A stretch of 64,000 nt of DNA from Streptomyces cinerochromogenes (lineage in GTDB: Bacteria; Actinomycetota; Actinomycetes; Streptomycetales; Streptomycetaceae), in the NCBI RefSeq assembly GCF_014648635.1, contig NZ_BMRM01000002.1:496001-560000 (forward strand), read 5' to 3'. Position 1 is the first letter of the stretch. Each line of letters starts with the position of its first letter. Positions 41,436-51,988 of this stretch are shown in pieces. The notes under the pieces were generated by a model. That model did no database searches. It was not told the DNA's origin and saw only the letters and a list, made by a program, of their open reading frames with translations. The position numbers and the translations under genes are program-made.

Positions 41436-42112
41436 GCCGATGCCTCCATGGACACCCGCAGCGCGGCGATGCCCCGCGACCCGTACGCCTTCACTGAGCC
41501 CAGGGAGATGCCGAGGGTCTCGGCGACCTGGGCCTCGGTCATGTCCGCGAAGTAGCGCAGCACGAGCACCTCGCGCTGGCGGCGCTGCAGGCCCTTCATC
41601 GCCTTGATGAGGTCGCGGCGCTCCAGCTGGTCGTAGGCGCCCTCCTCCGCGCTCGCCATGTCGGGCATCGGCTTGGAGAGGAGCTTCAGGCCGAGGATGC
41701 GCCGGCGCAGCGTGGAGCGGGAGAGGTTGACGACCGTCTGCCGCAGGTAGGCGAGGGTCTTCTCGGGGTCGCGGACGCGCTTGCGGGCCGAGTGGACGCG
41801 TATGAAGGCCTCCTGGACGACGTCCTCGCAGGAGGCGGTGTCGTCGAGGAGGAGCGCGGCGAGGCCGAGCAGCGAGCGGTAGTGCGCCCGGTAGGTCTCG
41901 GTGAGGTGGTCGACGGTCGTCCCGGCGGCCTCGGTCGCGACGGCGCCCGCGGACTCCTCGACGCCGTCGCGCTGACTGGGTATGCGGGCGGGCCGCGCTG
42001 CGGGCATGGGCGCGATCACCGGCATGCCGCCGGGCGTGCGGGGCCGGAGCGCCGCGCGGGGCCGCAGGGCCGTACCGCCGCGGGCCACACTGAGTTCGAG
42101 TACCTCTGCCAC
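41432..42112 (-). CDS. SigE-type ECF RNA polymerase sigma factor
   Basis: 226 aa from ATG 42112. After about 65 low-complexity residues, region 2 is TYRAHYRSLLGLAALLLDDT and ASCEDVVQEAFIRVH. Region 4 is GLQRRQREVLVLRYFADMTE then AQVAETLGISLGSVKAYGSR. It directs RNA polymerase core to a specific promoter set. No anti-sigma gene with a clear ZAS domain is nearby; the coupled membrane protein downstream is the best candidate partner. The gap upstream to asd holds a terminator. Confidence 0.9.
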   Translation of the reverse strand: MAEVLELSVARGGTALRPRAALRPRTPGGMPVIAPMPAARPARIPSQRDGVEESAGAVATEAAGTTVDHLTETYRAHYRSLLGLAALLLDDTASCEDVVQEAFIRVHSARKRVRDPEKTLAYLRQTVVNLSRSTLRRRILGLKLLSKPMPDMASAEEGAYDQLERRDLIKAMKGLQRRQREVLVLRYFADMTEAQVAETLGISLGSVKAYGSRGIAALRVSMEASA

Positions 42113-42314
42113 GCCAGTTGGACACGTTTCCCCCCTCGGGGGTTGTACGTGCCGGGCGTCACATGTGCGACAACCGACGGAGCCTCAAATGCCGTCATGC
42201 GTCCCGCTCTTCCGTTATGTCCCATTTGAACGGGCGTCCCCACGCCCCGATCACGGCGTCCCCACGCCAGGATCATCACGTCCCCAGGTCCCGCAAGGGG
42301 TGACCGCAAAGACG

Positions 42315-42349
42315 CTCCCCGCCTCCGTACGGTTGCGGAAGGCGGGGAG
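42315..42349 (-). terminator. terminator of the lysC-asd operon
   Basis: CTCCCCGCCT (42315-42324) pairs with AGGCGGGGAG (42340-42349), extended by CCG/CGG with one bulged A. In the minus direction it follows asd by 92 bp and is trailed by GCGTCTTTG. The rest of the 42113-42440 gap shows no gene. Confidence 0.75.
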
Positions 42350-42440
42350 AGAAATCCTCTGCCGCCGGGAGGGACGGTTCAAGTGGATTGGACCATGCTC
42401 CCGGCCACAGCTCTTACAAAGATCCTACAAAGTTCAACCG

Positions 42441-43508
42441 CTATGCGGGAGCGGACGTCTCCGCCGCGAGCAGCTCGGCGATCTGCACGCAGTTCAGCGC
42501 GGCACCCTTGCGCAGGTTGTCGCCGCAGACGAACAGCTCCAGCGCGGTCGGATCGTCCAGGGCCCGCCGTACCCGGCCCACCCAGGTCGGATCGGTGCCC
42601 ACCACGTCGGCGGGGGTGGGGAACTCACCGGCGGCCGGATCGTCGCACAGCACCACTCCCGGCGCGGTGGCGAGGATCTCCCGGGCGCCGTCGACGCCGA
42701 CCTCCCGCTGGAAGCGGGCGTGGACGGTCAGCGAGTGGGTGGTGACCACCGGGACCCGGACACAGGTCACGGCGACCGGCAGCCTCGGCAGGCCGAGGAT
42801 CTTCCGGGACTCGTCGCGGACCCTCATCTCCTCCGAGGACCAGCCGTCCTCCCGGAGCGACCCGGCCCACGGTACGACGTTGAGCGCGACCGGCTCCGGG
42901 AACGGCCCGGTGTCCTCCCCGACGGCCCGCCGCACGTCCCCGGGCTTGGTGCCCAGCTCGGTGCCGGCCACCAGGGACAGCTGGGCCCTGAGCGTGTCCA
43001 CGCCGGCCCGTCCGGCCCCGCTCACCGCCTGGTACGACGACACCACCAGCTCGCGCAGCCCGAACTCGGCGTGCAGCGCGCCCAGGGAGACGATCATCGT
43101 CAGGGTGGTGCAGTTGGGGCTCGCGACGATGCCGCGGGGGCGGGACCGCACCGTGTGCGGATTGATCTCGGGCACGACGAGCGGCACGTCCGGGTCCATC
43201 CGGAAGACGCCGGAGTTGTCCACGACGACCGCGCCGCGCTCGGCGGCGACCGGCGCCCACGCGGCGGCGACCTCGTCGGGGACGTCGAACAGCGCGATGT
43301 CGACCCCGTCGAAGGCGTCCTCCGTCAGGGCCGTCACCTCGACCTCCTCGCCGCGCACGGCCAGCTTGCGGCCGGCCGAGCGCGGGGAGGCGATCAGGCG
43401 GATCTCGCCCCAGATGTCCGCGCGCTGGGACAGGATCTGGAGCATGACCGTGCCGACGGCCCCGGTCGCTCCCACGACCGCGAGCGTCGGCTTGCCGGTC
43501 GGCGCCAT
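42441..43508 (-). CDS. asd: aspartate-semialdehyde dehydrogenase
   Basis: 355 aa. N-terminal NADPH site [16 protein letters not shown], catalytic Cys133 in [11 protein letters not shown], substrate-binding Arg/Gln region [13 protein letters not shown] and C-terminal [19 protein letters not shown]. It reduces aspartyl phosphate to aspartate semialdehyde, the branch point to lysine, diaminopimelate, threonine and methionine. The ATG overlaps the lysC stop by one base (TGATG), so both enzymes are made from one transcript in coupled fashion. Confidence 0.97.
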   Translation of the reverse strand: MAPTGKPTLAVVGATGAVGTVMLQILSQRADIWGEIRLIASPRSAGRKLAVRGEEVEVTALTEDAFDGVDIALFDVPDEVAAAWAPVAAERGAVVVDNSGVFRMDPDVPLVVPEINPHTVRSRPRGIVASPNCTTLTMIVSLGALHAEFGLRELVVSSYQAVSGAGRAGVDTLRAQLSLVAGTELGTKPGDVRRAVGEDTGPFPEPVALNVVPWAGSLREDGWSSEEMRVRDESRKILGLPRLPVAVTCVRVPVVTTHSLTVHARFQREVGVDGAREILATAPGVVLCDDPAAGEFPTPADVVGTDPTWVGRVRRALDDPTALELFVCGDNLRKGAALNCVQIAELLAAETSAPA

Positions 43509-44779
43509 CAGCGGCCCGTGCCTCCGTAGACGACGGCCTCGTCGGAGTCGGAGTCCAGCCCGAAGGCGGTGTGCACGGCGCGGACGGCCTCCGGCACGTC
43601 GTCGGCGCGCGTGACCACCGAGATACGGATCTCGGACGTCGAGATCAGCTCGATGTTCACACCGGCGTTGCTGAGCGCCTCGAAGAACGCGGCGGTGACG
43701 CCCGGGTTGGTCTTCATACCGGCGCCGACCAGGGAGATCTTGCCGATCTGGTCGTCGTAGCGCAGCGAGTCGAAGCCGATGCCGGAGCGGTTCTTCTCCA
43801 GGGCGTCGATGGCCTTGCGGCCCTCGGTCTTCGGCAGCGTGAAGGAGATGTCCGTCAGCCCCGTGGACGCGGCGGACACGTTCTGCACGACCATGTCGAT
43901 GTTGATCTCGGCATCGGCGATGGTCCGGAAGATCGCGGCGGCCTCACCCGGCTTGTCCGGCACACCGACGACCGTGATCTTGGCCTCGGAGGTGTCGTGC
44001 GCGACACCGGAGATGATGGCCTGCTCCACCTTCTTGTCCCCAATCGGCTCACTGCTGACCCACGTGCCCTGCAGTCCGCTGAAGGACGACCGGACATGGA
44101 TCGGGATGTTGTAGCGGCGGGCGTACTCCACACAGCGGTGGAGGAGCACCTTGGAGCCGGAGGCCGCGAGCTCCAGCATGTCCTCGAAGGAGATCCACTC
44201 GATCTTCTTCGCCTTCTTCACCACGCGCGGGTCGGCGGTGAACACGCCGTCGACGTCGGTGTAGATCTCACAGACCTCGGCGTCGAGCGCGGCGGCGAGC
44301 GCCACGGCCGTCGTGTCGGAGCCGCCCCGGCCCAGCGTGGTGATGTCCTTCTTGTCCTGCGAGACGCCCTGGAAACCGGCGACGATGGCGATGTTGCCCT
44401 CGTCCAGCGCCGTCCTGATCCGGCCCGGCGTGACGTCGATGATCCGGGCTTTGTTGTGGACCGAGTCGGTGATGACGCCTGCCTGGCTGCCGGTGAAGGA
44501 CTGGGCCTCGTGGCCCAGGTTTTTGATCGCCATCGCCAGCAGGGCCATGGAGATCCGCTCTCCGGCGGTCAGCAGCATGTCGAATTCCCGCCCCGCAGGC
44601 ATCGGAGAAACCTGCTCGGCGAGATCGATCAGCTCGTCCGTCGTGTCGCCCATCGCGGAAACGACGACGACAACCTGGTTGCCGTTCTTCTTCGCTTCCA
44701 CGATCCGCTTGGCGACGCGCTTGATGCCTTCGGCATCGGCTACGGAGGAGCCTCCGTACTTCTGCACGACAAGGCCCAC
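43508..44779 (-). CDS. lysC: aspartate kinase
   Basis: 423 aa from GTG 44779 with GAGGAG; the frame upstream lies in the intergenic region. Kinase signature [36 protein letters not shown] and [18 protein letters not shown] fill the N-terminal about 240 residues. Two ACT domains follow ([20 protein letters not shown] and [20 protein letters not shown]) for feedback by lysine and threonine. It phosphorylates aspartate as the first step of the pathway. Actinobacterial lysC often yields a second beta subunit from an internal start near the ACT region, which could also apply here. Confidence 0.97.
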   Translation of the reverse strand: MGLVVQKYGGSSVADAEGIKRVAKRIVEAKKNGNQVVVVVSAMGDTTDELIDLAEQVSPMPAGREFDMLLTAGERISMALLAMAIKNLGHEAQSFTGSQAGVITDSVHNKARIIDVTPGRIRTALDEGNIAIVAGFQGVSQDKKDITTLGRGGSDTTAVALAAALDAEVCEIYTDVDGVFTADPRVVKKAKKIEWISFEDMLELAASGSKVLLHRCVEYARRYNIPIHVRSSFSGLQGTWVSSEPIGDKKVEQAIISGVAHDTSEAKITVVGVPDKPGEAAAIFRTIADAEINIDMVVQNVSAASTGLTDISFTLPKTEGRKAIDALEKNRSGIGFDSLRYDDQIGKISLVGAGMKTNPGVTAAFFEALSNAGVNIELISTSEIRISVVTRADDVPEAVRAVHTAFGLDSDSDEAVVYGGTGR

Positions 44780-44942
44780 GTGCGCTCCTCGCTCGGTTCG
44801 TTTGTGTCGGCTCAGTCTAACGAGCGTCCGAATACCACCACCGTGCTCCCGCATGGTGAGACATCGCCCGCTCGGTCACGAACCCTGCCCAGCGATCGGC
44901 CCCGCACTCGGAACGTGCCCCGGGTCACAGCGGCCGCCCCGG

Positions 44943-45605
44943 CTACTTCCCCGGCTGGATCCCCAGCGGAGCGCCGATCTCCTCCGCCATCACCCGGCCC
45001 GCCTCGAACTCCAGGGTCTCGTCACCCATGGCCGGCTGGTCGGTGTCGAGGCCGTCCAGCTCCTCCAGGGGCTGGTTGAGGCGGACGTGGATGAGGACCG
45101 ACTGGAGGGCGCGCAGCACGGCGGAGGCCGTCGGACCCCAGTTGGAGAAGTACGAGAACTGCCACCACCACAGCGCCTCGCTGGTGCGGCCCGCTCGGTA
45201 GTGGGCCATGCCGTGCCTGAGGTCGGTGATGATGTCGGCCAGGTCGTCGGAGATCCGGGCCGGCACCGGCGCCGTACGGGGCTCGTACGGGTCGAAGACC
45301 TCGGAGTAGACGTCGACCGGGTCCAGGAGCCGGGCGAAGTTCTCGCGCAGCTCGTCCACGTCCGGCTCGGGGCCCGGGTCGGGCTCGTAGCGCTCCTCGG
45401 GGACGATGTCCTCGTGGGCGCCCAGCCGGCCGCCGGCCAGCAGGAGCTGGGAGACCTCGAGGAGGAGGAACGGCACCGCCGATTCGGGCTCGTCACCCCT
45501 CGCCACCTCCGTGACGGCCACCAGGAAGCTCTCGACCTGGTCCGCGATCTGGACCACGAAGTCGTCCGGGTTCTGCGCCGAGGCGTGCAGTGTGGCGTCA
45601 GACAT
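44943..45605 (-). CDS. DUF5063-family protein
   Basis: 220 aa from ATG 45605; the start overlaps the recR stop by 8 nt. Mostly helical and acidic: [80 protein letters not shown]. The [12 protein letters not shown] block is the conserved centre of this family, regularly encoded next to recR in actinobacteria. Function unknown. The overlap shows co-translation with recR. Confidence 0.82.
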   Translation of the reverse strand: MSDATLHASAQNPDDFVVQIADQVESFLVAVTEVARGDEPESAVPFLLLEVSQLLLAGGRLGAHEDIVPEERYEPDPGPEPDVDELRENFARLLDPVDVYSEVFDPYEPRTAPVPARISDDLADIITDLRHGMAHYRAGRTSEALWWWQFSYFSNWGPTASAVLRALQSVLIHVRLNQPLEELDGLDTDQPAMGDETLEFEAGRVMAEEIGAPLGIQPGK

Positions 45606-46197
45606 CTAGGAGTCGTCTCCCCTCGAAGGCGCGGCTGAGGGTGACCTCGTCCGCGTATTCCAGGTCGCCACCCACCGGGAGGCCGCTGGCCAGGCGGGTG
45701 ACCTTCAGGCCCATGGGCTTGATCATGCGGGCGAGGTACGTCGCCGTGGCCTCGCCTTCCAGATTCGGATCCGTGGCCAGGATCAGCTCCGTGACCGTCC
45801 CGTCGGCCAACCGGGCGAGAAGTTCTCGTATACGCAGGTCGTCGGGGCCCACACCCTCGATCGGGCTGATCGCGCCGCCGAGCACGTGGTAACGGCCCCG
45901 GAACTCGCGGGTCCGCTCGATCGCCACGACGTCCTTCGGTTCCTCCACCACACAGATGACGGTGGGATCGCGGCGCGGGTCGCGGCAGATGCCGCACAGC
46001 TCCTCCTGTGCGACGTTGCCGCACGTCGCGCAGAAGCGGACCTTCGCCTTCACCTCCAGGAGGGCCTGCGCGAGCCGCTTCACGTCGGTCGGCTCCGCCT
46101 GCAGGATATGGAAGGCGATCCGCTGCGCGCTCTTGGGACCGACGCCGGGCAACCGCCCCAGCTCGTCGATGAGGTCCTGGACCACGCCTTCGTACAA
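45598..46197 (-). CDS. recR: recombination mediator RecR
   Basis: 199 aa. N-terminal helix-hairpin-helix [20 protein letters not shown], zinc finger [20 protein letters not shown] (four Cys), Toprim domain ([40 protein letters not shown]) and C-terminal [20 protein letters not shown], then [15 protein letters not shown]. RecR works with RecF/RecO to load RecA at gaps. It follows the YbaB gene in the usual ybaB-recR order, with a 73-bp gap. Confidence 0.97.
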   Translation of the reverse strand: MYEGVVQDLIDELGRLPGVGPKSAQRIAFHILQAEPTDVKRLAQALLEVKAKVRFCATCGNVAQEELCGICRDPRRDPTVICVVEEPKDVVAIERTREFRGRYHVLGGAISPIEGVGPDDLRIRELLARLADGTVTELILATDPNLEGEATATYLARMIKPMGLKVTRLASGLPVGGDLEYADEVTLSRAFEGRRLLDV

Positions 46198-46270
46198 CGG
46201 ACTGCCTTTCCTGGAGACCTTTCGGTACGTACGGTAGTTGGCTCCCGCCCCCGCTCGGAAGGCGGAGGCG

Positions 46271-46630
46271 TCAGAACGGCAGGCCCGGGATGCCGCTGCC
46301 GCCGCCCAGCCCCTGCGCCAGCGGGCCGAGCTTCTGCTGCTGGAGCGACTGCGCGTTCGCGTTGGCCGCCTGCACGGCCGCCACGACCAGGTCGGCGAGG
46401 GTCTCGGCCGTCTCCTCGGGGGACGCGGCCGCCGGGTCCACCGCCTTCGGGTCGATCTTCAGGGCGCGCAGCTCACCGGCGCCGGTGACGGTGGCCTTCA
46501 CCAGACCGCCGCCCGCCTGCCCGTCGACCTCCGTGTTCGCCAGTTCCTCCTGCGCCCGCTGCAGGTCCTGCTGCATCTTCTGGGCTTGCTGGAGCAACTG
46601 CTGCATGTTGGGCTGGCCACCGGGGATCAC
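46271..46630 (-). CDS. YbaB/EbfC-family nucleoid-associated protein
   Basis: 119 aa from GTG 46630 behind GAGGAG. N-terminal coiled coil [20 protein letters not shown], central beta part [20 protein letters not shown] and C-terminal helix [20 protein letters not shown], ending in a Gly-rich tail. Dimeric YbaB proteins bind DNA and are almost always next to recR, as here. It is divergent from the SLATT gene across a 305-bp region, where I see a possible TATACC -10 hexamer (46795-46800) but no matching -35. Confidence 0.92.
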   Translation of the reverse strand: MIPGGQPNMQQLLQQAQKMQQDLQRAQEELANTEVDGQAGGGLVKATVTGAGELRALKIDPKAVDPAAASPEETAETLADLVVAAVQAANANAQSLQQQKLGPLAQGLGGGSGIPGLPF

Positions 46631-46935
46631 GATCAGCTCCTCGCCGTCTCCGTCGTCGTCTCCGACGCTTCGTCCGCGTCGGCGTCGTTCTCTGCCGACT
46701 TCCTCTGCCGACGTTTTTCTCCGTCCTGAATGAGCCTACGTGGTCCACGCGGCCACTGCCCCGCCACTCTTTCGAGTGAGAACAACGACCGGTCTATACC
46801 TGATCAAGGCCCTCTTCCGGGCGGAAAAGCCGGGAAACCTCCCTCTTCGCCACCCATTGGGCGGTAGGAAGGTGGCCGCACGTCGGCAGGGAATGTCACG
46901 CAACGTGACCGGTCGTGATCAGTTGGGAGTGCCGG

Positions 46936-47685
46936 GTGGGTCAGCCGGAGATGCAGCCCGAGGGTCCGCCTCAGGACGGGCGGGGCGAGGGGGCGGCCGG
47001 GCTGCGGCCGGGCGATCTGATCGCGCGGGCCTTCCCGCTCGGCGACTGGGCGGAGCCCGCCGAACGGCTGGACGAGCTGTACCGGTGGGTGGAGCGCCGG
47101 GCCCTGGAGACGTCGGCCTGGTACCTGCGGGAGCGGATCTGGAAGCGGCGCGGCGCGCGCGTGCTGCGGGTGGGCGCGGCGGCCGGGGCGGTGGCCGGGG
47201 CGGCGCTGCCCCTGCTGGACCTGACCGGGGCGGCCGGCGGGGTGGCGCCCTGGGGCTGTCTGGCACTGTTGCAGGCGGTCGCCTGCGTCGGCATCGACCG
47301 GTTCTTCGGCGTCACCTCCGGATGGATAAGGGACGTCGCCACCGCGCAGGCGGTGCAGCGGCGACTGCAGGCGTTCCAGTTCGACTGGGCGTCGGAGAGC
47401 GTGCGGGAGGTGCTGGGGCCGGCGGAGGGCACGGCGAGCGAGGCCGCCGAGCGGTGCCTGTCCGTACTGCGGCGCTTCTCCGAGGACATCACGGAGCTGG
47501 TGCGCACCGAGACGACCGACTGGATGGTGGAGTTCCGCACGGGCTCCGCGCCCCTGGGCATCCAGACGGCGGTGGCGGCGGTACCGCGGCAGGACGTGGG
47601 CGGGCCGGGGGGCCGGTTTCCCCTGCCCCCGGCGAACGGCTCCCGTCCCAACATGCCCCGCCAGCGGCCGCCCGAGCCGCGGTGA
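46936..47685 (+). CDS. SLATT-type two-TM membrane protein
   Basis: 249 aa from GTG 46936, with GGGAG upstream. The N-terminal helical part is WAEPAERLDELYRWVERRAL, then ETSAWYLRERIWKRRGARVL. Two TM segments (VLRVGAAAGAVAGAALPLLD and APWGCLALLQAVACVGIDRF) are followed by a long C-terminal helix (FDWASESVREVLGPAEGTAS). This order (helix, W-Y-x2-R, two TM, helix) fits the SLATT class, whose better-known members are membrane effectors of defence systems. Here it is a stable part of the core region, so a housekeeping role is more likely. Confidence 0.65.
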   Translation: MGQPEMQPEGPPQDGRGEGAAGLRPGDLIARAFPLGDWAEPAERLDELYRWVERRALETSAWYLRERIWKRRGARVLRVGAAAGAVAGAALPLLDLTGAAGGVAPWGCLALLQAVACVGIDRFFGVTSGWIRDVATAQAVQRRLQAFQFDWASESVREVLGPAEGTASEAAERCLSVLRRFSEDITELVRTETTDWMVEFRTGSAPLGIQTAVAAVPRQDVGGPGGRFPLPPANGSRPNMPRQRPPEPR

Positions 47686-47718
47686 GACGGAGCACACCCG
47701 TCGGGCCCCGGGGAGCGC

Positions 47719-49650
47719 TCACTCCTTGCTGTACGTGAGGCTCTCCCCGCCGCCCGCCTTGGCCCGTTTCAGCCGCCCGTCCGGCAGCAGCGTGACCTCG
47801 GTGGCCTCGCCCGGGGTGCAGGAGGAGGCCGGTTCACCGGTGGTGACGGTGGACGGCCCGATCTCCAGCGGACCGGCGCCGCCGGGCTCCTCGGTCAGCT
47901 CCGCCTCGAAGACGCAGTGGTACGACCCTCCGCCCTCGGCCGGCCCGTCCGCGACCAGCGTCAGCACGGTGTCGCCCACCGCGCCCTGCCGGATGGTCAG
48001 TTCGCGGGTGTTGGAGCCGCTCGCGTTGTCGATGGTCGTCCGCCAGGTGCCCAGGTAGGCGTCCGGTACCGCCCCGGCGGTGGAGGCGGAGGGGGACGGG
48101 GACGGGTCGGCCTCGGCGGGCGAGGCCGATCCGGCCGGGGAGGCGGAGGTGGCGGTGGGCGCCGGACGGACCGTGCCGTTCCCCTTGTCGTCGGTCGCGC
48201 CGCCCTTCTTCATCAGCGCGTACACCGAGCCGCCCGCGCCCAGCGCGACGACCAGCGCTATCACGATGAGCAGCGCGGTGGACCGCCCGTTGCGCCGCTC
48301 CGGCTCCGCCGGCACACCGACGGCCGGCGGCCCGTACGGCGGGGTGGAGCCGAGCCCGCCGGCGTAGGGGTGGTACGACGGCTGCCCCGCGCCCCAGTTC
48401 CCCGGCTGCTGCGGATAGCCGTAGGCAGCGGCCTGGGGGTGCTGCTGCGGGGCTCCGTAGGGCGGCGCGCCGAATCCGGCGGGCGCCTGCGGGACGCCGG
48501 GCGGGGGCTGCACACCGTGCGGCGCGCCGGGCGAGGCGCCCGGCGGGGCGCTCGGCGGGGGCGGAGCCTGGGCGGAGACGACGGTGGGCAGGTGGTTGAC
48601 GGGTCCGGCCGGCCCGCCGTCGGAGACGGGCGCGTGCTCGGGCGACCCGACCGCACCGCCGTCCCCGGGCACCCCGGCGGCCCCAGCTACCCCAGCCGCC
48701 CCCGCGGCCCCGCCGGAGCCGCTCTCCGGGTTCTCCACCTCCAGCAGCTGCACGGCGTGCCGTCCCAGCTGGGCGACCAGCGAACTCGGCAGCCAGGGGT
48801 CCCGGGACCGGCCCCCGGTCACGGTGTCCTCCACCCCGGTCCGCTCCAGGATCGCGTCCGGCGAGGGCCGGGACTGCGGGTCCTTGCGCAGGCAGTCCCG
48901 GACCAGGTCGGCGATCCCCTCCGGCACCCCCGTCAGATCCGGCTCCTCCTGGGCGATGCGGAACATCAGCGCGTGCGCGCCGCTGTCGGCGTTCCCGAAG
49001 GGCAGGGCCCCGGTCGCCGCGTAGGCCAGCACCGAACCGAGGCAGAACACGTCGCACGCCGGGGTGATCCGGTCCCCGCGGACCTGCTCGGGCGCCATGA
49101 AACCGGGCGACCCGACGAGCGCCCCGGTGCGGGTGAGTCCCTCCCCGCCGGCGGTCGCCGTCTCCAGGGCCCGCGCGATGCCGAAGTCGATCACGCGCGG
49201 CCCGTCGATGGTCACCAGCACGTTGGACGGCTTGAGGTCCCGGTGCACGGTCCCGGTCGCGTGGATGTCCTTCAGCGCGTGCGCGAGCCCCGCCGCCAGG
49301 ATCCGTACCGACCGCTCGGGCAGCGCCCCGTGGTCGCGCCCGACGACCTGCTGGAGGCTCGGCCCGGCCACGTACCCGGTCGCCACCCACGGCACGGCGG
49401 CCTCGGTGTCCGCGTCCAGCACGGGCGCGGTCCAGTACCCCCCGACCCGCCGCGCGGCCTGCACCTCCTGCCGGAACCGCGCCCGGAACTCCTCCTGGGC
49501 GGCCAGCTCCTCCCGGACCAGTTTCACGGCGACGGTCCGCCCCCGGTCCGACCGGGCCAGGTACACGTGCCCCATCCCGCCCGCGCCGAGCCGCGCCAGC
49601 AGCCGGTACACCCCGATCTGGTGCGGATCCCCCGGCCCCAGCTTCTCCAT
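47719..49650 (-). CDS. membrane-bound Ser/Thr protein kinase (Hanks type)
   Basis: 643 aa from ATG 49650. The kinase domain (about 12-270) has LGAGGMGHVYLARSDRGRTV, AVKLV (ATP Lys), VHRDLKPSNVLV (catalytic loop), IDFGIARALE and GSPGFMAPEQVRGDRITPAC. A Pro/Gly/Ala-rich linker of about 170 residues leads to one TM (STALLIVIALVVALGAGGSV) and an extracellular domain with a conserved Cys pair (YHCVF, SCTPG). There are no PASTA repeats, so muropeptide sensing of the PknB type is not indicated; the external ligand is unknown. Confidence 0.92.
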   Translation of the reverse strand: MEKLGPGDPHQIGVYRLLARLGAGGMGHVYLARSDRGRTVAVKLVREELAAQEEFRARFRQEVQAARRVGGYWTAPVLDADTEAAVPWVATGYVAGPSLQQVVGRDHGALPERSVRILAAGLAHALKDIHATGTVHRDLKPSNVLVTIDGPRVIDFGIARALETATAGGEGLTRTGALVGSPGFMAPEQVRGDRITPACDVFCLGSVLAYAATGALPFGNADSGAHALMFRIAQEEPDLTGVPEGIADLVRDCLRKDPQSRPSPDAILERTGVEDTVTGGRSRDPWLPSSLVAQLGRHAVQLLEVENPESGSGGAAGAAGVAGAAGVPGDGGAVGSPEHAPVSDGGPAGPVNHLPTVVSAQAPPPPSAPPGASPGAPHGVQPPPGVPQAPAGFGAPPYGAPQQHPQAAAYGYPQQPGNWGAGQPSYHPYAGGLGSTPPYGPPAVGVPAEPERRNGRSTALLIVIALVVALGAGGSVYALMKKGGATDDKGNGTVRPAPTATSASPAGSASPAEADPSPSPSASTAGAVPDAYLGTWRTTIDNASGSNTRELTIRQGAVGDTVLTLVADGPAEGGGSYHCVFEAELTEEPGGAGPLEIGPSTVTTGEPASSCTPGEATEVTLLPDGRLKRAKAGGGESLTYSKE

Positions 49651-49808
49651 CCCCGCGCCGCCTTCCCCCCATAGGTCTGCAACGACCGAGAATAGTGCGG
49701 TGGTACGACAGCGGCGCTCCCCCGTCGACAACCTGTCGCGGATTCGGGTCGTCCACGGAACAAGACGCCGATATGCCTTCCGCATCGCGGACATTTACCC
49801 TCACCGGC

Positions 49809-51164
49809 ATGACCCCTCAGCCCAGCCCCGACGCCGGCACCGCGGTGAAGGCCGCGGACCGCGCGCACGTCTTCCACTCCTGGTCCGCCCAGGACCTCAT
49901 CGACCCCCTCGCCGTCGCCGGCGCCGAGGGGTCGTACTTCTGGGACTACGACGGCACGCGGTATCTGGACTTCACCAGCGGACTCGTCTTCACCAACATC
50001 GGCTACCAGCACCCCAGGGTCGTCGCGGCGATCCAGGAGCAGGCGGCGAAGCTGACCACCTTCGCGCCCGCGTTCGCCGTCGAGGCCCGCTCGGAGGCGG
50101 CCCGGCTGATCGCCGAGCGGACCCCCGGCGACCTCGACAAGATCTTCTTCACGAACGGCGGAGCGGACGCCGTCGAACACGCGGTGCGCATGGCCCGGCT
50201 GCACACGGGCCGCCCGAAGGTCCTCTCGGCGTACCGCTCGTACCACGGCGGCACCCAGCAGGCCATCAACATCACCGGCGACCCGCGCCGCTGGGCGAAC
50301 GACTCCGGCTCGAACGGTGTCGTCCACTTCTGGGCGCCGTTCCTGTACCGCTCCCGCTTCTACGCCGAGACCGAGGAGCAGGAGTGCGCCCGGGCGCTGG
50401 AGCACCTGGAGACGACGATCGCGTTCGAGGGACCGGGGACGATCGCCGCGATCATCCTGGAGACCGTCCCGGGCACCGCCGGGATCATGGTCCCGCCGCC
50501 GGGCTACCTGGCCGGCGTGCGCGAGCTGTGCGACAAGTACGGCATCGTCTTCGTCCTCGACGAGGTCATGGCCGGCTTCGGCCGGACCGGCGAGTGGTTC
50601 GCGGCCGACCTGTTCGGTGTCGTACCCGACCTCATGACCTTCGCCAAGGGTGTGAACTCGGGCTACGTCCCGCTCGGCGGTGTGGCCATCTCGCGGGAGA
50701 TCGCCGAGACCTTCGGCAAGCGTCCCTACCCCGGCGGCCTCACCTACTCCGGGCACCCGCTGGCCTGTGCCGCCGCCGTCGCCACGATCAACGTGATGGC
50801 GGAGGAGGGCGTGGTCGAGAACGCCAGGCGCCTCGGGGAGACCGTCGTCGGGCCCGGCCTCGCCGAGCTGGCCGAACGGCACCCGAGCGTCGGCGAGGTC
50901 CGCGGTGTCGGCATGTTCTGGGCGCTGGAGCTGGTGCGGAACCGGGAGACCCGCGAGCCGCTGGTGCCGTACAACGCGTCCGGCGAGGCGAACGCCCCCA
51001 TGGCCGCGTTCACCGCCGCCGCCAAGCGGAACGGCCTGTGGCCCTTCGTGAACATGAACCGCACCCACGTCGTGCCGCCGTGCAACGCGACCGAGGCCGA
51101 GCTGAAGGCGGGCCTGGCCGCGCTCGACGCCGCGCTGAGCGCCGCCGACGAACACACCGTGTGA
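49809..51164 (+). CDS. class III (omega-type) aminotransferase
   Basis: 451 aa from ATG 49809. PLP motifs of class III: IFFTNGGADAVEHAVRMARL, SYHGGTQQAINITG, VFVLDEVMAGFGRTGEWF (Asp for pyridine N) and the PLP Lys in LMTFAKGVNSGYVPLG. Substrate-side motif MNRTHVVPPCNATEAE near the end. Such enzymes transfer the amino group of an amine, beta-amino acid or GABA to pyruvate or another keto acid. It is followed by a GntR regulator in the same direction. Confidence 0.9.
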   Translation: MTPQPSPDAGTAVKAADRAHVFHSWSAQDLIDPLAVAGAEGSYFWDYDGTRYLDFTSGLVFTNIGYQHPRVVAAIQEQAAKLTTFAPAFAVEARSEAARLIAERTPGDLDKIFFTNGGADAVEHAVRMARLHTGRPKVLSAYRSYHGGTQQAINITGDPRRWANDSGSNGVVHFWAPFLYRSRFYAETEEQECARALEHLETTIAFEGPGTIAAIILETVPGTAGIMVPPPGYLAGVRELCDKYGIVFVLDEVMAGFGRTGEWFAADLFGVVPDLMTFAKGVNSGYVPLGGVAISREIAETFGKRPYPGGLTYSGHPLACAAAVATINVMAEEGVVENARRLGETVVGPGLAELAERHPSVGEVRGVGMFWALELVRNRETREPLVPYNASGEANAPMAAFTAAAKRNGLWPFVNMNRTHVVPPCNATEAELKAGLAALDAALSAADEHTV

Positions 51165-51292
51165 CCGTACCGCGGCTGCCGCCGGGCCGATTCGAACGCG
51201 TAAGGTGACGTGCTCGTAAGCACAAGGGGACGCGTGTCGACCACGCGTCCGTACGAGTACGTCACCCGGACGTGTGAGGAGAGGCACGGAGC

Positions 51293-51988
51293 ATGCCCGG
51301 CAACGGCCCCGTGACGCGCAGCACCCTGCGCCAGCAGATCGCGGACGCGCTCCGTGACGAGGTGCTGGCGGGACGGCTGCGTCCGGGCCGGGCGTTCACC
51401 GTGAAGGAGATCGCCGACCAGTACGGCGTCTCCGCCACCCCCGTCCGTGAGGCGCTGGTCGACCTGTCCGCGCAGGGCATCCTGGAGGCCGACCAGCACC
51501 GCGGGTTCCGCGTGCCCGAGTACTCGCTGACCGACTACCGGAACATGATCGAGGCCCGCAGCCTGGTCACCGACGGCATGTTCCAAGCCCTCACCACCGG
51601 CCACCCCGCCTTCCGTACCCCGCCCGAGGACCCGCGCACGGCGGCGGCCCTGGCGACCGTACGGCGCCGCGGCGAGGAGGCGGCCCGGGCCGCGGCCGCC
51701 GGCGACCTCACGGTCCTGGTCGGCTACGACCTGCGTTTCTGGCGCGAGCTGAGCGCCCTCTTCGGCAACCCCTACCTCGGCGACTTCCTGCACCGGCTGC
51801 GCGTGCAGTCCTGGGTCTGCGCCGTGCAGCACCTGCTCCGCCTGCCCGACCTGCGTGGCCGTCTCTGGGCGGGGCACACGGAGCTGGTGGACGCGCTCGC
51901 CCGGCGCGAGGCGGAGACGGCCCACGCGATCGTCGTCGCCGCCAACTCCCACTCGCTCGCCCTGCTGGAGCACCTGTCCGAGGGGTAG
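51293..51988 (+). CDS. GntR-family (FCD) transcriptional regulator
   Basis: 231 aa from ATG 51293, GGAG upstream. N-terminal winged HTH RQQIADALRDEVLAGRLRPG, AFTVKEIADQYGVSATPVRE and RGFRVPEYS. The C-terminal half is an all-helical FCD ligand-binding domain (YRNMIEARSLVTDGMFQALT, GHTELVDALARREAETAHAI) whose His residues usually bind metal and a carboxylate. It follows the aminotransferase by 128 bp and probably controls it (inference). Confidence 0.9.
   Translation: MPGNGPVTRSTLRQQIADALRDEVLAGRLRPGRAFTVKEIADQYGVSATPVREALVDLSAQGILEADQHRGFRVPEYSLTDYRNMIEARSLVTDGMFQALTTGHPAFRTPPEDPRTAAALATVRRRGEEAARAAAAGDLTVLVGYDLRFWRELSALFGNPYLGDFLHRLRVQSWVCAVQHLLRLPDLRGRLWAGHTELVDALARREAETAHAIVVAANSHSLALLEHLSEG

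Noticed and set aside
46936..47685. Defence effector interpretation of the SLATT protein
   Set aside because: Its neighbours are conserved housekeeping genes and no sensor partner is adjacent, so defence is not supported.
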